A stretch of 64,000 nucleotides of DNA from Paenibacillus humicus NBRC 102415 (GTDB lineage: Bacteria > Bacillota > Bacilli > Paenibacillales > Paenibacillaceae), in assembly GCF_004000905.1 (NCBI RefSeq), contig NZ_BIMD01000017.1, positions 29,528-93,527 of the forward strand. The letters are read 5' to 3'. The stretch's first letter is position 1, and the number at the start of each line of letters is the position of its first letter. The notes below the pieces were generated by a model. It saw nothing but the letters and a program-made list of their open reading frames with translations, was not told the DNA's origin and did no database searches. The translations under genes and the position numbers were made by a program. This document shows, piece by piece, positions 46,390 through 55,156 of the stretch.

Positions 46390-47620
46390 ATTTCTTCATG
46401 ATGATCGTCGCGTTGTGGCCTCCGAATCCGAAGGAGTTGGACAACGCCGTGCGGACATCCGCCTGGCGCGGAACGTTGGGCACGTAGTCCAGATCGCATT
46501 CCGGATCCTGATTGTTGAGGTTGATCGTCGGAGCGATGACGCCGTTCTGCAGCGTCAGCGCCAGGATGACCGCCTCAACGCCGCCTGCGGCGCCGAGCAG
46601 ATGTCCCGTCATCGACTTGGTGGAGCTGACGGCGACTTTGTAGGCATGCTCTCCGAACGTATTCTTGATCGCCGTCGTCTCGGACTTGTCGCCGACCGGC
46701 GTCGACGTGCCGTGCGCATTGATGTAATCGATGCTCTCCGGCTCCAGCTTCGCGTCGCGGAGCGCCATCTTCATGCAGCGTGCCGCTCCGTCCGGATCCG
46801 GCTCCGTCATATGATGGGCGTCTCCGCTCATGCCGTATCCGATCACTTCGGCGTAGATATGGGCGCCCCGCGCCTCGGCATGCTCCAGCGATTCCAGGAT
46901 AAGGACGCCTGCGCCTTCGCCCATGACGAATCCGTCGCGGTCGACATCGAACGGACGGCTCGCCTTCTGCGGCTCGTCATTGCGCACCGACATGGCGCGC
47001 ATGGAGCAGAAGCCGGCCATCGCCATCGGGCGGATCGTGGATTCCGCGCCGCCGCAGATCATGACGTCGGCGTCGCCGCGCTGAATCATCTTGAACGAAT
47101 CCCCAATCGTATGGGTTCCTGTCGCGCATGCCGTTACGACGGTCGTATTGGGACCTTTGGCGCCGGTCGCCATCGATACTTGGCCGGAAGCCATGTTCGC
47201 GATCATCATCGGAATGAAGAACGGGCTGACCCGCTTAGGCCCTTTCTCCAGCAGCACGCTGTGCTGGTCCTCCCAGGTGCCGAGGCCCCCGATGCCGGAG
47301 CCGACCATGACGCCCGTGCGCTCGGCATCGCTGTTCTCGCCGATGCGCAAGCCGGCATCCTCGACAGCCTTGAGGCTCGCCACGACAGCCAGCTGGACGA
47401 AGCGGTCCATGCGGCGCGCTTCTTTCCGGTCGAGACCGTAGCTCTCCGGGTCGAAGCCTTTGATTTCGGCCGCGATCTTGGTCGGATATTCGGAGATATC
47501 GAATGATTCGATCTCCGATACGCCGGATTTGCCTTCCATCAGGCTGCCCCAGAACTGCTCTTTGTTGTCGCCAAGGGCGGTCAATACGCCCAAGCCTGTT
47601 ACTACCACTCGTTTATTCAT
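46379..47620 (-). CDS. fabF: 3-oxoacyl-ACP synthase II FabF
   Basis: A 413-residue condensing enzyme that elongates acyl-ACP. The nucleophile is C165 ([10 protein letters not shown]), and the two His are in [11 protein letters not shown] (near 304) and [12 protein letters not shown] (near 341). It is separated from acpP by 305 bp and overlaps rnc by 11 bp. Confidence 0.97.
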   Translation of the reverse strand: MNKRVVVTGLGVLTALGDNKEQFWGSLMEGKSGVSEIESFDISEYPTKIAAEIKGFDPESYGLDRKEARRMDRFVQLAVVASLKAVEDAGLRIGENSDAERTGVMVGSGIGGLGTWEDQHSVLLEKGPKRVSPFFIPMMIANMASGQVSMATGAKGPNTTVVTACATGTHTIGDSFKMIQRGDADVMICGGAESTIRPMAMAGFCSMRAMSVRNDEPQKASRPFDVDRDGFVMGEGAGVLILESLEHAEARGAHIYAEVIGYGMSGDAHHMTEPDPDGAARCMKMALRDAKLEPESIDYINAHGTSTPVGDKSETTAIKNTFGEHAYKVAVSSTKSMTGHLLGAAGGVEAVILALTLQNGVIAPTINLNNQDPECDLDYVPNVPRQADVRTALSNSFGFGGHNATIIMKKYEA

Positions 47621-47925
47621 TCAATTCACCTCGGAGAACGGCAATGTGGACGGCACGTCTTGCGCCGTCTTGCAAACATATCTATCCATCAGCATACGGG
47701 CCGTGCGCCGCTTGGTAGCGGGCCTGTCCATCGCAGCTGCAGCATGCAGGTTAGTGAGTTCGGATATGGCGCCTCGGTCCCGATCCGGGACGAGCGCATG
47801 TGCGGATGACGTTTGGAGAATCAGGGAGAGAATGGCCGCCGATCAAACGGGTTGAAGGGGCCGCGGGATAATCTTGCGGTGATGAAGAGAGAAGTCCCGT
47901 CGTGAAACGGGACTCTCGTGGACAA
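47621..47925 (-). other. fabF-acpP intergenic region with hairpin
   Basis: No gene is apparent in these 305 bp. Near acpP a hairpin (47887-47917; core AGTCCCGT/ACGGGACT-like arms around a short loop) is followed in the minus direction by the pyrimidine-rich TTCTCTCTTC, a weak terminator. It may reduce read-through from acpP to fabF. A second GC-rich inverted repeat lies near 47776-47790. No FapR site was found. Confidence 0.55.
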
Positions 47926-48159
47926 TTACGTATGAGATTGTATGTAATTGACTACTTCTCCCACCGTCGTGATTTTCTCCGCATCTTCATCAGAGATTTC
48001 CAGGTCGAATTCATCTTCAAGCTCCATGACGAGTTCAACGACGTCTAACGAGTCAGCGCCGAGGTCATCCTTGAAAGAAGCTTCGAGGGTAACTTCCGCC
48101 TCGTCTACGCCAAGACGATCCACTACGATGCGTTTGACGCGATCCACTACTTCGGACAT
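47926..48159 (-). CDS. acpP: Acyl carrier protein
   Basis: ACP of 77 residues from the ATG at 48159, supported by AGGAGG 8 nt upstream; a longer frame from 48177 would include that site in coding sequence. The phosphopantetheine Ser is S37 ([10 protein letters not shown]). It is very acidic, as usual. It carries acyl chains for the Fab enzymes around it. Confidence 0.98.
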   Translation of the reverse strand: MSEVVDRVKRIVVDRLGVDEAEVTLEASFKDDLGADSLDVVELVMELEDEFDLEISDEDAEKITTVGEVVNYIQSHT

Positions 48160-48355
48160 CCGGTTCACCTCCTCCATGGTATTATACGAGAATCCAATTT
48201 AAAATGCCAGACCGCAAACGTTTCCTTGCCGCCGGCGGCCGCTTTCCGCCCGGAAGGCCAGGACAGCCCCGGTCCATCGGCTTGTCCCGTCCCGCCAGGC
48301 GCGTGGAATGCCCGCCGATCGCCGGCAGCGACTTATCATTTCCCGAGTGCCGTCA

Positions 48356-49105
48356 TTACATGTACATGCCGCCGTCGACATGCACCGTCTGGCCGGTCAT
48401 ATAGGAAGCCTCGGACGACGCCAGGAAACGGACGGCGGCCGCGATGTCCTCCGGCTTGCCGAGACGGGCGAGCGGAATGCCGCCCATCATGGATCCTTTG
48501 ACATCCTCGGGAAGCTTGTCCGTCATTTCCGTCTCGATGAAGCCCGGAGCGATGCAGTTCACCGTAATTCCGCGCGAGCTCAGCTCGCGGGCGGCGGACT
48601 TGGTGAGGCCGATGACTCCGGCCTTGGCGGCGACGTAGTTGGCCTGGCCCGGATTTCCCATCGCACCGACAACGGAAGAGATGTTGATGATCCGGCCGGA
48701 ACGCTGCTTCATCATCGGACGGGTAACGGCCTTGATGCCGTTGAAGACGCCCTTCAGATTCGTTTCGATGACCTGGTCGAACTCTTCTTCCTTCATCCGC
48801 ATGATCAGGTTGTCGCGCGTGATGCCGGCGTTGTTGACGAGGATGTCGAGCTTTCCGAAGGCGTCCAGGACGGACTTGACCATTTCGTCGAACTCGGCGG
48901 CCTTGCCTACGTTGGCTTTGAGGATCACCGCTTTGCGGCCGAGGGCTTCGATAGCGGCTGCCGTATCCGCCGCCGCCGCCTCGCTGCCGGAATAATTGAC
49001 CGCGACGTCGGCGCCGGCTTCTGCCAGGGCGATCGCAATCGCGCGGCCGATGCCGCGGGAAGCGCCTGTCACGAGGGCCGTGCGGCCCGACAAGTCTGCA
49101 AACAT
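48356..49105 (-). CDS. fabG: 3-oxoacyl-ACP reductase FabG
   Basis: A 249-residue NADPH-dependent short-chain reductase. The cofactor loop TGASRGIG is at 13-20, NNAG at 91-94, and the catalytic Ser/Tyr/Lys are S144, Y157 and K161. fabD ends 70 bp upstream. Confidence 0.98.
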   Translation of the reverse strand: MFADLSGRTALVTGASRGIGRAIAIALAEAGADVAVNYSGSEAAAADTAAAIEALGRKAVILKANVGKAAEFDEMVKSVLDAFGKLDILVNNAGITRDNLIMRMKEEEFDQVIETNLKGVFNGIKAVTRPMMKQRSGRIINISSVVGAMGNPGQANYVAAKAGVIGLTKSAARELSSRGITVNCIAPGFIETEMTDKLPEDVKGSMMGGIPLARLGKPEDIAAAVRFLASSEASYMTGQTVHVDGGMYM

Positions 49106-49175
49106 GGCGTGTTCCTCCTATCTGAATGACTGCTGATGCTGCCGGCGCAGGCATGAGCCTGGCGCAAGCTGTATT

Positions 49176-50111
49176 CTAGGCAAGCTCCTGGATCGCGGCC
49201 GCAAGCGAATCGGCGCTGTTCACGCCGATGACGCGAGCTCCGCGGTCCGTCTTCTTGATGAGCGCGGCCAGAACGGTTCCCGATCCGATCTCGACGAATG
49301 TGTCCACTCCCTCGGCGATCAGCATCCGGACCGTATCTTCCCACAGTACGGGAGAATAGACCTGCTCCACGAGCAGCCTGCGGATGTCGCCGGCCGCCTG
49401 TACGGCTGCCGCGTTCACATTGGCGACGACAGGGTACTGAGCGTCCTTGATCTCGACCTGCTCCAAAACCTCGGCCAGCCTCGCAGCTGCAGGCTTCATC
49501 AGGGAAGAATGGAAGGGGCCGCTCACTTCGAGCGGAATCGCCCGCTTGGCTCCGGCCTCCTTGACCCTCTCTACAGCTGCCGCAACGCCCTCTGCGCTGC
49601 CCGACACGACGATTTGTCCCGGGCAGTTGACGTTGGCCAGCTCCACCGGTCTGCCTTCGGCCGAGATTGAAGCGCACAGATCCGCGAGCGGTCCGCGCTC
49701 GGCGCCGAGAACGGCCGCCATGGCGCCCTGTCCGCCAGGAACGGCCTGCTCCATGAACTCGCCTCTCGCGCGGACGGTGCGGACCGCATCGGCGAAGCCG
49801 AGCGAGCCTGCGGCCACCAGCGCGCTGTATTCGCCCAGGCTGTGGCCCGCGGCGTAAGCCGGCAAAATGCCGGCTTCCTTGAATGCTTCCAGGAAGGCAA
49901 CGCTCGTCGTCAGCAGCGCGGGCTGCGTGTTGGCCGTCTGCTTGAGAGCCTCGTCAGGACCGTTGAAGATAATATCGGACAGCGGGAAGCCCAGTGCCGC
50001 GTCGGCTTCGTCGAAGACGGCTTTGGCGCGGGCGTTGGATTCGTACAGATCCCGTCCCATGCCGACGGCCTGTGCTCCCTGCCCCGGAAATACGAATGCG
50101 ATTTTGCTCAA
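49176..50111 (-). CDS. fabD: Malonyl-CoA:ACP transacylase FabD
   Basis: A 311-residue transacylase. I place the start at TTG 50111 because the protein then begins SKIAFVFPGQGAQAVGMG and GGAGG lies 7 nt upstream; no ATG precedes the core without long extra sequence. The nucleophile is S91 (GHSLGEYSAL), and the His is in GPFHSSLM near 200. It charges ACP with malonate. Confidence 0.95.
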   Translation of the reverse strand: MSKIAFVFPGQGAQAVGMGRDLYESNARAKAVFDEADAALGFPLSDIIFNGPDEALKQTANTQPALLTTSVAFLEAFKEAGILPAYAAGHSLGEYSALVAAGSLGFADAVRTVRARGEFMEQAVPGGQGAMAAVLGAERGPLADLCASISAEGRPVELANVNCPGQIVVSGSAEGVAAAVERVKEAGAKRAIPLEVSGPFHSSLMKPAAARLAEVLEQVEIKDAQYPVVANVNAAAVQAAGDIRRLLVEQVYSPVLWEDTVRMLIAEGVDTFVEIGSGTVLAALIKKTDRGARVIGVNSADSLAAAIQELA

Positions 50112-50166
50112 AGATGCTCCTCCGATCAAATGGTTTCCTTCACGGAAATTCGCCTGAAGGGCCTGC

Positions 50167-51153
50167 TTACCAGACCAGGACCGCCGCTCCCCAGGTAAGG
50201 CCGCCGCCGAAGCCCACCATAAGCAGCGTGTCTCCCTCGGATACCCGGCCTTGCTCGACGGCGTCGCAAAGGGCAAGCGGAATCGATGCGGCGGACACAT
50301 TGCCGTAGCGGTCGAGGTTGATGACGGCCTTCTCCTCCGGCAGGTCGAGCCGGTTCAGCGCCGCCTGGATGATGCGGATGTTGGCCTGGTGCGGAATGAG
50401 CAGGTCGATGTCCTGCTTGGTCAGGCCGGCTTTGCGCAGAGCGTCGTCGGCCGCGGCGCCCATGACCCGGACAGCGAACTTGAAGACGTCGTTTCCGGCC
50501 ATCTTGAGGAAATGATGCTTCTGCTCCACCGACTCCGCCGTAGACGGAATGCGCGAGCCGCCTCCGGGAATCTTGAGCAGATGGCCGCCGGAGCCGTCCG
50601 AGCCGAGATCGAAGGACTTGAAGCCGCGGCCGGCCGGCACTTCGCCGAGCACGACAGCGCCCGCTCCGTCGCCGAACAGGATGCATGTATTGCGGTCCGT
50701 GTAATCCGTAATCCGCGAGAGGCATTCGGCCCCGACGACGAGCACGTTCTTGTACATGCCGGTTGCAACCATGTTGGCTGCCGTCGCCAGGCCGTAGATG
50801 AAGCCCGAGCATGCGGCGGACAGGTCGAACGCGGCTGCGCGCTTGGCGCCGAGCCGATCCTGGAGCAGGCTGGCCGTGGACGGGAAGAACATGTCCGGGG
50901 TAATGGTCGCAACCACGATCAAGTCCAGGTCCTCCGCCGTAATGCCCGCGCTGTCAAGCGCCTTGACGGAAGCCTCGTAGGCGAGATCGGAGGTCGCCTG
51001 CTCCGGCGCCGCGATGCGGCGTTCCCGCATGCCGGTGCGGGTGACGATCCACTCGTCGTTCGTCTCCACCATCTGCTCGAGCTCTTTATTGGTCAACACT
51101 CGTTCCGGAACGTATTTGCCCGTACCGATAATACCGACTGGGATTAGATTCAT
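50167..51153 (-). CDS. fabH: 3-oxoacyl-ACP synthase III FabH
   Basis: A 328-residue initiating condensing enzyme from the ATG at 51153 (MNLIPVGIIGTGKYVPER). The nucleophile is C115 (SAACSGF), with His in LIPHQANIRI and Asn in the GNVSAASIPLAL segment. In Bacillales FabH sets branched-chain primers. Its start overlaps the plsX stop by 4 bp. Confidence 0.97.
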   Translation of the reverse strand: MNLIPVGIIGTGKYVPERVLTNKELEQMVETNDEWIVTRTGMRERRIAAPEQATSDLAYEASVKALDSAGITAEDLDLIVVATITPDMFFPSTASLLQDRLGAKRAAAFDLSAACSGFIYGLATAANMVATGMYKNVLVVGAECLSRITDYTDRNTCILFGDGAGAVVLGEVPAGRGFKSFDLGSDGSGGHLLKIPGGGSRIPSTAESVEQKHHFLKMAGNDVFKFAVRVMGAAADDALRKAGLTKQDIDLLIPHQANIRIIQAALNRLDLPEEKAVINLDRYGNVSAASIPLALCDAVEQGRVSEGDTLLMVGFGGGLTWGAAVLVW

Positions 51154-52151
51154 GATAAGTCCTCTTTTCCGCTGATTTCCGCGGCTACCGTCTCGATAAG
51201 GCCGGCTTGCAGCGCAGTCCGGGCTTGCCGGACCGCGTTCTTGACGGCGGCCGCATTGGAGGAGCCGTGGCATTTGACGACTAGGCCGTTCAAGCCGAGA
51301 AGCGGTGCTCCTCCGTGATGGGAGTAGTCCATCTTGTCGCGAAGGCCCTTGAGCCCCGGCATCATGATGGCTGCGGCAAGCTTCGTCATCAGGGACTTCG
51401 TGAAAGCTCCCTTGATCTCCTTCATGACGGCGCCTGCCGTGCCCTCCATCGTCTTGAGCAATATATTGCCGGCGAATCCGTCGCAGACCATGACGTCGCA
51501 GTTGCGCTGCATGACGTCCCTGGATTCCACGTTGCCGATGAAATGAACGGGCGCCGCCTCGATCAAGCCGTAGGCCGCCTTCGTCAGCTCGTTGCCCTTG
51601 GAAGCTTCGGTGCCGACGTTGAGCAGCCCGACACGCGGCCGCTCGATGCCTTCGACCTTGGAGCGGTAAATGCTCCCCATCACGGCATACTGCATCAGAT
51701 GCTCGGGCTTGGCATCCATATTGGCGCCGAGATCCAGAGCGAGCACGCCTACATTGTCCATCGTCGGCAGCACGGTCGTCAGCGCAGGCCGCTCGATTCC
51801 GGGCATGCGGCCGACGACAAGCAGGCCTGTTGTCATCAGAGCGCCCGTATTGCCGGCCGACAGCATGGCATCGACGGATTTTTCCTTCAGCATCCGTCCG
51901 GCCACCACCATCGAGGCGTCCTTTTTGCGGCGGACCGCTTTTACCGGCTCTTCGTCGCTGTCTATTTTCTCGGATGCATGCAGGACCGTCAGGTTGGCCG
52001 CCGACTGCCCGTCAAGGGCAGCCTCGATCGCAGCCTCATCCCCCACAAGCAGGATTTCCGTATCCGGCCACTGACGGGCCGCTTCCAGCGCGCCCAGCAC
52101 GATCTGGGCAGGCGCATGGTCGCCTCCCATCGCATCGATGGCAATTCTCAC
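51150..52151 (-). CDS. plsX: Phosphate acyltransferase PlsX
   Basis: A 333-residue enzyme making acyl-phosphate from acyl-ACP for phospholipid synthesis. The start is GTG 52151 (reading VRIAIDAMGGDHAP), with AAGGAGGAG about 7 nt upstream. Conserved VGLLNVGTEASKGNEL and CDGFAGNILLKTMEG segments are intact. fapR ends 1 bp upstream, so they are co-translated. Confidence 0.97.
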   Translation of the reverse strand: MRIAIDAMGGDHAPAQIVLGALEAARQWPDTEILLVGDEAAIEAALDGQSAANLTVLHASEKIDSDEEPVKAVRRKKDASMVVAGRMLKEKSVDAMLSAGNTGALMTTGLLVVGRMPGIERPALTTVLPTMDNVGVLALDLGANMDAKPEHLMQYAVMGSIYRSKVEGIERPRVGLLNVGTEASKGNELTKAAYGLIEAAPVHFIGNVESRDVMQRNCDVMVCDGFAGNILLKTMEGTAGAVMKEIKGAFTKSLMTKLAAAIMMPGLKGLRDKMDYSHHGGAPLLGLNGLVVKCHGSSNAAAVKNAVRQARTALQAGLIETVAAEISGKEDLS

Positions 52152-52152
52152 G

Positions 52153-52743
52153 CTATTCTCCTCCTTCTGGCGCGGCCGCCTCTCCCCCCGAACGATGGAT
52201 GACGAAATGGCCTTCGAACACCATCTCGTCTCCGACATAGGAGAATACCTCCACCTTCGCCTTGCTCCGCTGCCCTGTATTGGAGCGGACGTAAGCTTTG
52301 GCGATGCATTTCTCCCCCAGCCGGACGGACCGGAGAAAACGGATGTCGGCGGTAGCCGTCAAAGCGATCTCGTCGTTGATCACGGCGACGGCAAGAGAGT
52401 TGGCCTGGGCGAAAATATGATGGCCCCTCGCAATGCCGGTCCGCGAGAACGAATGCTCCTCGCCGATTTCGAACAGGGAAATTCCGCTTTTGTCGAGCTG
52501 CAGATCGACGATCTCGCCGATGACCTCGTCCAGCGGAAGCGAACGAACGGCATCGTAGGAGCGCTCGGCCATCAGCTTCATCCGCTCGCGCAGCTCCGGA
52601 ATGCCGAGCTCCATCCGGTCCAGCCGGATCGTCTGTATGCTTACTCTAAGCAGCCTGGTCAGCTCCCGATCCGTGACGAACGGATTGTCGTCCAACAGGC
52701 CCAGCAGCTGCTGGTGCCGCTGCTTCTTCGGCAGGCGCTCGAT
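52153..52743 (-). CDS. fapR: Fatty acid and phospholipid biosynthesis repressor FapR
   Basis: FapR is the malonyl-CoA-responsive repressor of lipid genes. The helix-turn-helix reads FVTDRELTRLLRVSIQTIRL, and the hot-dog effector domain has DEVIGEI, FSRTGIARGHHIFAQANSLAVA and NSYVGDE-like FSYVGDEMVFEGHF. Alignment with B. subtilis places the first residue near IERLPKKQR, but that codon is ATC (52743) and no in-frame ATG/GTG/TTG exists between the operator and the DNA-binding domain except TTG 52788 at the transcript start. I set the start provisionally at 52743 (196 residues). Confidence 0.85.
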   Translation of the reverse strand: MERLPKKQRHQQLLGLLDDNPFVTDRELTRLLRVSIQTIRLDRMELGIPELRERMKLMAERSYDAVRSLPLDEVIGEIVDLQLDKSGISLFEIGEEHSFSRTGIARGHHIFAQANSLAVAVINDEIALTATADIRFLRSVRLGEKCIAKAYVRSNTGQRSKAKVEVFSYVGDEMVFEGHFVIHRSGGEAAAPEGGE

Positions 52744-52771
52744 ACCGCCACCACCTTCGACCGTCTCATTT

Positions 52772-52788
52772 TTAACACCTGGTACCAA
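52772..52788. promoter_or_regulatory. FapR operator
   Basis: The minus strand reads TTGGTACCAGGTGTTAA, close to the inverted repeat known for FapR boxes (TTAGTACC and its mirror). It lies right over the predicted start of the fapR transcript, where repressor would block initiation. Autoregulation is known for fapR in B. subtilis. Confidence 0.75.
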
Positions 52789-52791
52789 TTC

Positions 52792-52820
52792 AGTATATAG
52801 AAAATCGCCGATGGTCGCAA
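52792..52820 (-). promoter_or_regulatory. Sigma-A promoter for fapR-plsX-fabHDG
   Basis: TTGCGA (52815-52820), 17-bp spacer, TATACT (52792-52797) on the minus strand; start near 52785, inside the FapR operator. Confidence 0.75.
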
Positions 52821-52882
52821 TGGACTCCCCGCACCCTGCCGCCTGACGGTCTTCAAGCCGGGCGTCGCCTATTCCGGGCAAT

Positions 52883-52911
52883 AAAAAACGCTCCGCCACG
52901 GAGGCGGAGCG
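52883..52911 (-). terminator. Rho-independent terminator after rpmF
   Basis: A 9-bp GC-rich stem (52889-52897 with 52903-52911), a 5-nt loop and GTTTTTTATT in the minus direction. A small preceding hairpin GTTCCCGT/ACGGGAAC is at 52922-52938. It insulates fapR. Confidence 0.93.
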
Positions 52912-52947
52912 CTTCGAAAATGTTCCCGTGACGGGAACGGCAAGAGA

Positions 52948-53121
52948 CTACTGGGAAATAACCTCTTTGGTTTTGTAGTATCCGCATACTTTGCAAACAT
53001 GGTGAGCCAGCTTGAGCTCTCCGCACTGCTCGCATTTCACCATGCCCGGCACTGCAAGCTTGAAGTGCGTGCGGCGTTTGTCGCGGCGGGTTTTGGACGT
53101 TCTACGTTGTGGTACTGCCAT
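52948..53121 (-). CDS. rpmF: 50S ribosomal protein L32
   Basis: A 57-residue ribosomal protein: [20 protein letters not shown] at the N-terminus, and a zinc ribbon with CEQC and CKVCGYY. It ends [20 protein letters not shown] lies about 7 nt before the ATG. It is co-transcribed with yceD (55 bp upstream). Confidence 0.97.
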   Translation of the reverse strand: MAVPQRRTSKTRRDKRRTHFKLAVPGMVKCEQCGELKLAHHVCKVCGYYKTKEVISQ

Positions 53122-53176
53122 TGTCTAACACCTCCTTAAAAGAATGGGCGGCTTCCGCCGACAATCATGCCAAGTC

Positions 53177-53680
53177 CTACTCCAGAAGCTTCTTAAGCGC
53201 CTCGAACCTCGGATCGATCACATCCTGGGAACAGCCGCATGATTGCTCGTTGAGATTGATCCCGCAATCCGGACAAAGCCCCTTGCAGTCGTCGCTGCAT
53301 AGTGGAGACATCGGAAGATAGAGAAGCATGGTTCCCTCGACATAAGGCCTCAGGTCGACCTTGTCCTCTTCCACGATGATGAGATCTTCGTCCTCGTTGA
53401 TGTCCTTCGCCGCGGATACATGGGCAAACCGTTCTTCGATCGGAATGACGATATGCTCCTCGGCCGGCTCCAGGCATCGGGAACAAGCCATTTTGAGATC
53501 GGCGCTAAGCTCTCCGCTTACCTGCGCGGTCCCGTCGAAAGGACGGACGGCAAGGCTGGCGCGAAGCGGACTAGCGGACAGGACGTCCTTGCGGTCGCCC
53601 AAAAGCTCCTGCATGTCCAGCTCTTCGTTGAAGCTGTGCTCGACCCCTTTGGAAACAACTTCCATAACACGAAATTCCAT
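53177..53680 (-). CDS. yceD: YceD/DUF177-family protein
   Basis: A 167-residue protein from the ATG at 53680 (MEFRVMEVVSKG), with GGAGT 6 nt upstream. DUF177 members pair with rpmF and are linked to 23S rRNA accumulation in plants and bacteria. Two Cys pairs (CSRC and CPDC, with CGCS near the end) could bind metal. Behind a perfect consensus promoter. Confidence 0.93.
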   Translation of the reverse strand: MEFRVMEVVSKGVEHSFNEELDMQELLGDRKDVLSASPLRASLAVRPFDGTAQVSGELSADLKMACSRCLEPAEEHIVIPIEERFAHVSAAKDINEDEDLIIVEEDKVDLRPYVEGTMLLYLPMSPLCSDDCKGLCPDCGINLNEQSCGCSQDVIDPRFEALKKLLE

Positions 53681-53706
53681 AAGATCACTCCAAACAAACA
53701 AAATTT

Positions 53707-53736
53707 ATTATATCGAGCGCGGGAACCATTTGTCAA
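53707..53736 (-). promoter_or_regulatory. Full-consensus sigma-A promoter for yceD-rpmF
   Basis: TTGACA (53731-53736), 18-bp spacer, TATAAT (53707-53712): all 12 bases match. Start near 53700, about 20 nt before yceD. Confidence 0.9.
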
Positions 53737-53772
53737 CCAAAAGCCCTCCGATTACCGCTCGGGACATTTCAT

Positions 53773-53780
53773 GCTATAGT
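53773..53780 (+). promoter_or_regulatory. Possible extended -10 promoter for tmcAL
   Basis: TGCTATAGT (53772-53780) fits the extended -10 pattern. The -35 is poor (TTACCG, 53752-53757). Start near 53787, 28 nt before tmcAL. Confidence 0.45.
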
Positions 53781-53814
53781 AAAGCGGAAATCTGCCGATT
53801 TGTCGAGGTGTAAT

Positions 53815-55080
53815 ATGCGCACAGCTGGTCTTATCGTCGAGTATAACCCTTTTCACAACGGCCATGCCTATCATTTGCAAAAATCCGTAGAAGCGGCGGG
53901 CGCCGATGCCGTCGTCGCCGTCATGAGCGGCCATTTCCTGCAGCGCGGCGAACCCGCGCTCATGGACAAGTGGGCGCGGGCGCGCACCGCTCTGCTGGGA
54001 GGCTGCGACCTCGTGCTGGAGCTGCCGCTCGCCTATTCCGTGCAGCCTGCCGAATGGTTCGCGCACGGGGCCGTCGCGGTGCTGGAGTCGACCGGCGTCG
54101 TCGACGCGTTCTGCTTCGGCAGCGAGAGCGGCAGGCTTGAGCCGCTGAGCCGCGCAGCCGGCCTGCTGGCGGACGAGCCGGACGAATTCCGCGCCCTGCT
54201 GCGGCATCGTCTCGGAGAAGGCGCGCCTTATCCTTCCGCGTATTCCTCCGCCCTGATGGAGTATATGGCCCGGTCCGGTGACGCCGCCGATCTGGGACTG
54301 TCTCCGGAGGAGCTTGCGCTTCCGAACCAGACGCTCGGCCTTCATTACCTGATCGCCCTGCGGCGGCTCAAGGGACGGATGGAGCCGCTTACGATCCGCC
54401 GCGAAGGAGCCGGCTACCACGATCCGGTAGCGGAATCCGGCTCCATCGCAAGCGCGACCGCCCTGCGCAAGAAGCTGTCGGAAGGGAGCAGCCTTTCCTC
54501 GCTTGCGCCGTTCGTGCCTCCCGGTACGATCGAGGTGCTGGAGCAACAATGGCAGGAAGGAAACGCTCCGCGCTCCTGGGACGATTATTTTCCCCAGCTG
54601 CTGCACCGGATCCTGACGGGTGCGCCCGCTTCGCTCGCCGGCATCCTCGGCATGGGCGAAGGACTGGAGCATCGCCTGCTGTCAAGCCTCCGGGAGCTGC
54701 CTGCCGCCGGCATGGAGGCGCTGCTGCAGGCGATGAAAACGAAGCGCTACACGAGAACCCGGCTCCAGCGCGCCCTCCTCGGCGTGCTGCTGGACCTGCG
54801 CAAGGATGAGCTGTCTCCCGAGCGGCTGAACGGAGGGCCTGGCTACATCCGCGTGCTCGGCTTCACCCCCAAGGGCCGGGAGCTGCTGGCCCGGATGAGG
54901 CGCTCCGCTTCGGCTCCCGTTCTGCTCAGCGCGGCCAGAGCTCCGCAAGGGCTCTCCATGCTGGAGCTGGACGTGCGGGCGACAGCGGTGTACGCTTCCG
55001 CCGGCCGCGGCGGAATGGCCCCGCCAGGGCCGAAAGAGCTGTTCCGCGACTATTACGAGCCTCCCGTCCGTCTGGAGTGA
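53815..55080 (+). CDS. tmcAL: tRNA(Met) cytidine acetate ligase TmcAL (YlbM)
   Basis: A 421-residue nucleotidyltransferase-like enzyme that makes N4-acetylcytidine at the elongator tRNA-Met wobble base. The ATP site is EYNPFHNGHAYHL at about 9-21, with VMSGHFLQRGEPAL near 40-53 and KWARARTAL. The ATG at 53815 has GAGGTG 4-5 nt upstream. It is divergent from yceD. Confidence 0.95.
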   Translation: MRTAGLIVEYNPFHNGHAYHLQKSVEAAGADAVVAVMSGHFLQRGEPALMDKWARARTALLGGCDLVLELPLAYSVQPAEWFAHGAVAVLESTGVVDAFCFGSESGRLEPLSRAAGLLADEPDEFRALLRHRLGEGAPYPSAYSSALMEYMARSGDAADLGLSPEELALPNQTLGLHYLIALRRLKGRMEPLTIRREGAGYHDPVAESGSIASATALRKKLSEGSSLSSLAPFVPPGTIEVLEQQWQEGNAPRSWDDYFPQLLHRILTGAPASLAGILGMGEGLEHRLLSSLRELPAAGMEALLQAMKTKRYTRTRLQRALLGVLLDLRKDELSPERLNGGPGYIRVLGFTPKGRELLARMRRSASAPVLLSAARAPQGLSMLELDVRATAVYASAGRGGMAPPGPKELFRDYYEPPVRLE

Positions 55081-55086
55081 GCTGCC

Positions 55087-55120
55087 TTCGTTCCGCTCAT
55101 TCAGCACGGAGCGGAACGAA
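55087..55120. repeat. 12-bp hairpin between convergent tmcAL and sepM-like gene
   Basis: TTCGTTCCGCTC (55087-55098) pairs exactly with 55109-55120 around a 10-nt loop. There is no T-run, so its use as a bidirectional terminator is only possible. Confidence 0.6.
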
Positions 55121-55156
55121 AGGGTCGCCGAACCATCCTTCTTGGAAAACTGCCGG

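Noticed and set aside
51154..51273. Longer fabH start at 51273
   Set aside because: It would read through plsX; MNLIPVGIIGTG with a ribosome site at 51153 is the family start.
52744..52899. fapR start at GTG 52899
   Set aside because: It lies inside the rpmF terminator and upstream of the fapR promoter and operator.
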